64,000 bases of DNA from the NCBI RefSeq assembly GCF_021491355.1, contig NZ_JAKENF010000001.1, forward strand, positions 558,001 through 622,000, in the 5' to 3' direction. Below are positions 62,164-64,000 of this stretch, piece by piece. A program made the translations under genes and the position numbers. The notes under the pieces were generated by a model. That model saw nothing but the letters and a program-made list of their open reading frames with translations. It was not told where the DNA came from and ran no database searches. Positions within the stretch are counted from its first letter, which is position 1; every line of letters starts with the position of its first letter. Source of the DNA: Alitabrizicola rongguiensis. Its GTDB lineage: Bacteria > Pseudomonadota > Alphaproteobacteria > Rhodobacterales > Rhodobacteraceae.

Positions 62164-63039
62164 TCAACCGTTCGTCGGGCTCGACGGAGGCGGGTTGTTA
62201 GCCTCGGTCATCCGGGCATTGACCCCCAGCTCGAGTTTCGACCTGCGTTCGGCGACATGGGCCAGAGCCTCTTGCTCGGACATGCCTTCCGGGACCTGCA
62301 CGATCCGACCGAACTCGTCGTCGATCCAGATGCCTTCCAGAGCGCGCGACTCGTCCAGCGTGCGAACATGCACGGGCGTGCCGATATCAACGCGGTTGTA
62401 GAGATCGATGATGTCCTGGTTGAACAAGCGGATACAACCTGCCGAGGTCGCCCGCCCGATCGACGCCGGGTCGATCGTGCCGTGGATACGGAACATCGTG
62501 TCGCGGCCGCCGCGATAGAGATAGAGCGCCCGCGCCCCGAGCGGGTTGTCCAGCCCACCGGGCAGACCGGCGGCATAGGGGGCGTACAGGTCGGGACGGG
62601 TGCGAACCATGTTGCGGGTCGGCTGCCATGACGGCCACTCCGCCTTGCGCTGGATCGTGCCGCTGCCCTTGAAAGACAGGCCTTCGCGCCCAACGGCGAT
62701 GCCGTAACGCACCGCACGGCCACCATCGAGCACGTAGTAGAGCCGACGCGAATAGACGTCGACCACGATGGTCCCCGGGGCTTCCGGCCCGAAGTAGTCA
62801 ACCTCCGTCCGGATATTGTGGGTGATCAGGTATTCCTTGGGGACGGCCGGGATGAAGTATTCACCATCCTGGAAGCCATCATACATGGGATTGACGGCCT
62901 GCATCGTGACCGGCGGACCATTCGGCGCGCAGGCGGACAAGACGGCAAGAACAGCAAGAATAAGGAAGCGGCGAAGGATCAGCGGCACTTGATGGACCGT
63001 CTCAGGATTCGTGGAAGGGCGGGCCGAGACTTCTGGCAT
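62164..63039 (-). CDS. L,D-transpeptidase lipoprotein (YkuD domain)
   Basis: About 291 aa. A hydrophobic signal ending in lipobox LSAC (RRFLILAVLAVLSAC) marks a lipoprotein. The YkuD domain has TIVVDVYSRRLYYVLDGGRAVRYGIAVGREG, NMVRTRPDLYAPYAAGLPGGLDNPLGARALYLYRGGRDTMFRIHGT, and the catalytic SAGCIRLFNQDIIDLYNRV with Cys in the HGT..S(A)GC(I)R motif. It forms 3-3 cross-links in peptidoglycan or attaches lipoprotein. The start is uncertain: ATG 63039, GTG 63075 or a GTG near the signal; none has a clear ribosome binding site. Confidence 0.9.
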   Translation of the reverse strand: MPEVSARPSTNPETVHQVPLILRRFLILAVLAVLSACAPNGPPVTMQAVNPMYDGFQDGEYFIPAVPKEYLITHNIRTEVDYFGPEAPGTIVVDVYSRRLYYVLDGGRAVRYGIAVGREGLSFKGSGTIQRKAEWPSWQPTRNMVRTRPDLYAPYAAGLPGGLDNPLGARALYLYRGGRDTMFRIHGTIDPASIGRATSAGCIRLFNQDIIDLYNRVDIGTPVHVRTLDESRALEGIWIDDEFGRIVQVPEGMSEQEALAHVAERRSKLELGVNARMTEANNPPPSSPTNG

Positions 63040-63080
63040 GGTGGCGTGGAAGGTCAAGTGTTTCGTGCCCGCCACCTAAG

Positions 63081-63111
63081 AAAAGCCCCCGGAAACCGCG
63101 TTCCGGGGGCT
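63081..63111 (-). terminator. Intrinsic terminator of the phytase-like gene
   Basis: Perfect 11-bp stem (63084-63094 with 63101-63111, 6-nt loop). On the minus strand it is followed by TTTTC, 30 bp past the stop of the phytase-like gene. Confidence 0.85.
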
Positions 63112-63140
63112 GATCTGTGGCAGAAACGTTGCGGCTGCGG

Positions 63141-64000
63141 TCAATCGATCTTGCCGACCGTCCAGAACAGCGTCTCGCCCGAGCTGTCATCGACTCCATC
63201 ATTGTCGGTCACGAGCCAGGCATTGCCCTCGGCATCGAAGGTCATGCCCTCGACCTTGTCGACGATGTAGCCGTTCTGCGCCGCGAGGTCGGGCAGCAGG
63301 TCGCGCACCTTCTCCTTGGTGACGACCGGCAGATCCTTGCCCAGTTCGACGGGGACCATCTGACTAACGGGAACGCGGGTGATCTGCTTGACCGCCGCCT
63401 TCTCGGCTACCTGGTTGTCGCGCTCGACGAAGTAGACGTAGTCACCATGGCGCACGATCTCGGACAGGCCCATCCAGCCGCCTTCGGGGGCCTTGTCGAG
63501 CGGATAGCGGACGGCGCCCCAGGATTCGTTCGCCGGATCGTAGGAGATCAGCTTTACCTGACCTTCCGGGTCATCGCCCCATTCGCGTTGGACCGCCATC
63601 CAGAGCTTGCCATCGATCAGAGTGATGCCTTCGAAACCATAGCGCGTTTCACCCGCAAGCAGTTCCGCCGGCAGCGCAACCTCGGTATCGATCTCTCCTT
63701 CGGCATCAACATGGTAGAGGGCATGGGGCACCAGCTTGTCGCTGCGCCCTTCCGACACCAGCCAGAAGCCACCTTCGCCATCGGCGGCGATCCCTTCCAG
63801 ATCAAGCTTCTGTGCCGCGTCGCCGCCGCGCGTGACCAGCGTCGCTGCCGTGATCCGCGCCGGCTTGGCGGTGACATCGATGGTGTAGATCGTGGGCGCC
63901 GCCGAATAGACCGAGTCCGACACGGCGTAGAGGATGCCGGGTATCGCCGGATCGGAGGTCAGGCCCGAAAGCGCGCCCCAGCCGATCAGCGGGTCGCTGC
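63141..64000 (-). CDS. Esterase-like activity of phytase family protein (5' end outside window)
   Basis: The frame is open to the right edge, so the N-terminus is missing; the visible 286 codons form a beta-propeller-like Phytase-like (PF13449) domain. Blocks: GWGALSGLTSDPAIPGILYAVSD at the left, LDLEGIAADGEGGFWLVSEGR, RYGFEGITLIDGKLWMAVQREWGDDP, GWMGLSEIVRHGDYVYFVERDN, and VDKVEGMTFDAEGNAWLVTDNDGVDDSSGETLFW, with repeated Gly-Glu and Asp-rich loops typical of the family. Usually exported; substrate unknown. Confidence 0.88.
   Translation of the reverse strand, partial: SDPLIGWGALSGLTSDPAIPGILYAVSDSVYSAAPTIYTIDVTAKPARITAATLVTRGGDAAQKLDLEGIAADGEGGFWLVSEGRSDKLVPHALYHVDAEGEIDTEVALPAELLAGETRYGFEGITLIDGKLWMAVQREWGDDPEGQVKLISYDPANESWGAVRYPLDKAPEGGWMGLSEIVRHGDYVYFVERDNQVAEKAAVKQITRVPVSQMVPVELGKDLPVVTKEKVRDLLPDLAAQNGYIVDKVEGMTFDAEGNAWLVTDNDGVDDSSGETLFWTVGKID

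Overview
The window is a GC-rich chromosomal segment from an alphaproteobacterium, almost certainly a member of the Rhodobacteraceae (Rhodobacter/Paracoccus type). The evidence is the Mcl1-type malyl-CoA lyase, the DUF1523 protein, IalB-family and Hint_2-type proteins, the ridA/GDPD/FemAB-like/PCD gene run, and GC-ending codons almost throughout. About 68 protein genes are supported. Two are cut by the window ends: smpB on the left and a phytase-like esterase on the right. I saw no rRNA, tRNA, CRISPR array or intact insertion sequence.

Layout. 1-5 kb: end of smpB, a small Gly-rich protein, 3-mercaptopyruvate sulfurtransferase and an aromatic aminotransferase, then the leftward glnK-amtB nitrogen operon. 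5-9 kb: a bifunctional penicillin-binding protein, then leftward mlaA-mlaC. 9-16.6 kb: ridA, GDPD, FemAB-like and PCD genes, a peroxiredoxin, a ferredoxin-reductase-like flavoprotein with rsmD and a HAD phosphatase, a lytic transglycosylase and an iron-permease-family protein. 16.8-19 kb: rnr. 19.1-21.5 kb: an AT-rich, atypical island with three unrecognised genes, two of them a tightly coupled pair that includes a nucleotidyltransferase-like protein. 21.5-28 kb: a LOG-family gene and the lysine/DAP genes dapD and dapE, with a heme-binding-like protein, a LysR remnant and a degenerate Hint protein between them. 28-34 kb: FecR-domain protein, GNAT, YcaQ-like protein, Kef-type antiporter, rlmN and ialB. 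34-40.6 kb: an asparaginase of the Rhizobium type, then serB diverging from serC-serA, then gnd. 40.7-50.3 kb: a phosphoesterase, a thiolase facing mcl1, a D-glutamate cluster (dgcN, dgcA, D-amino acid transaminase), azlCD, DUF1244 and N-formylglutamate amidohydrolase. 50.4-58.5 kb: pyk, rpmI-rplT, pheS and pheT, and two membrane proteins. 58.5-64 kb: an M20 deacylase, leftward panB-panC, a cupin, an L,D-transpeptidase lipoprotein and the phytase-like gene.

Functional themes: amino-acid metabolism (Ser, Lys/DAP, D-Glu, Asn, aromatic), envelope maintenance (PBP, Mla, lytic and L,D-transpeptidases), translation (rpmI, rplT, pheST, rsmD, rlmN, rnr, smpB) and central carbon (pyk, gnd, thiolase/Mcl1 of the ethylmalonyl-CoA cycle). 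The least ordinary stretches are the 19.1-21.5 kb island, the pheS-pheT spacer with a terminator that points against the operon, the serC leader, and the dgcN-dgcA-dat cluster interrupted by a Flp-pilin-like gene.
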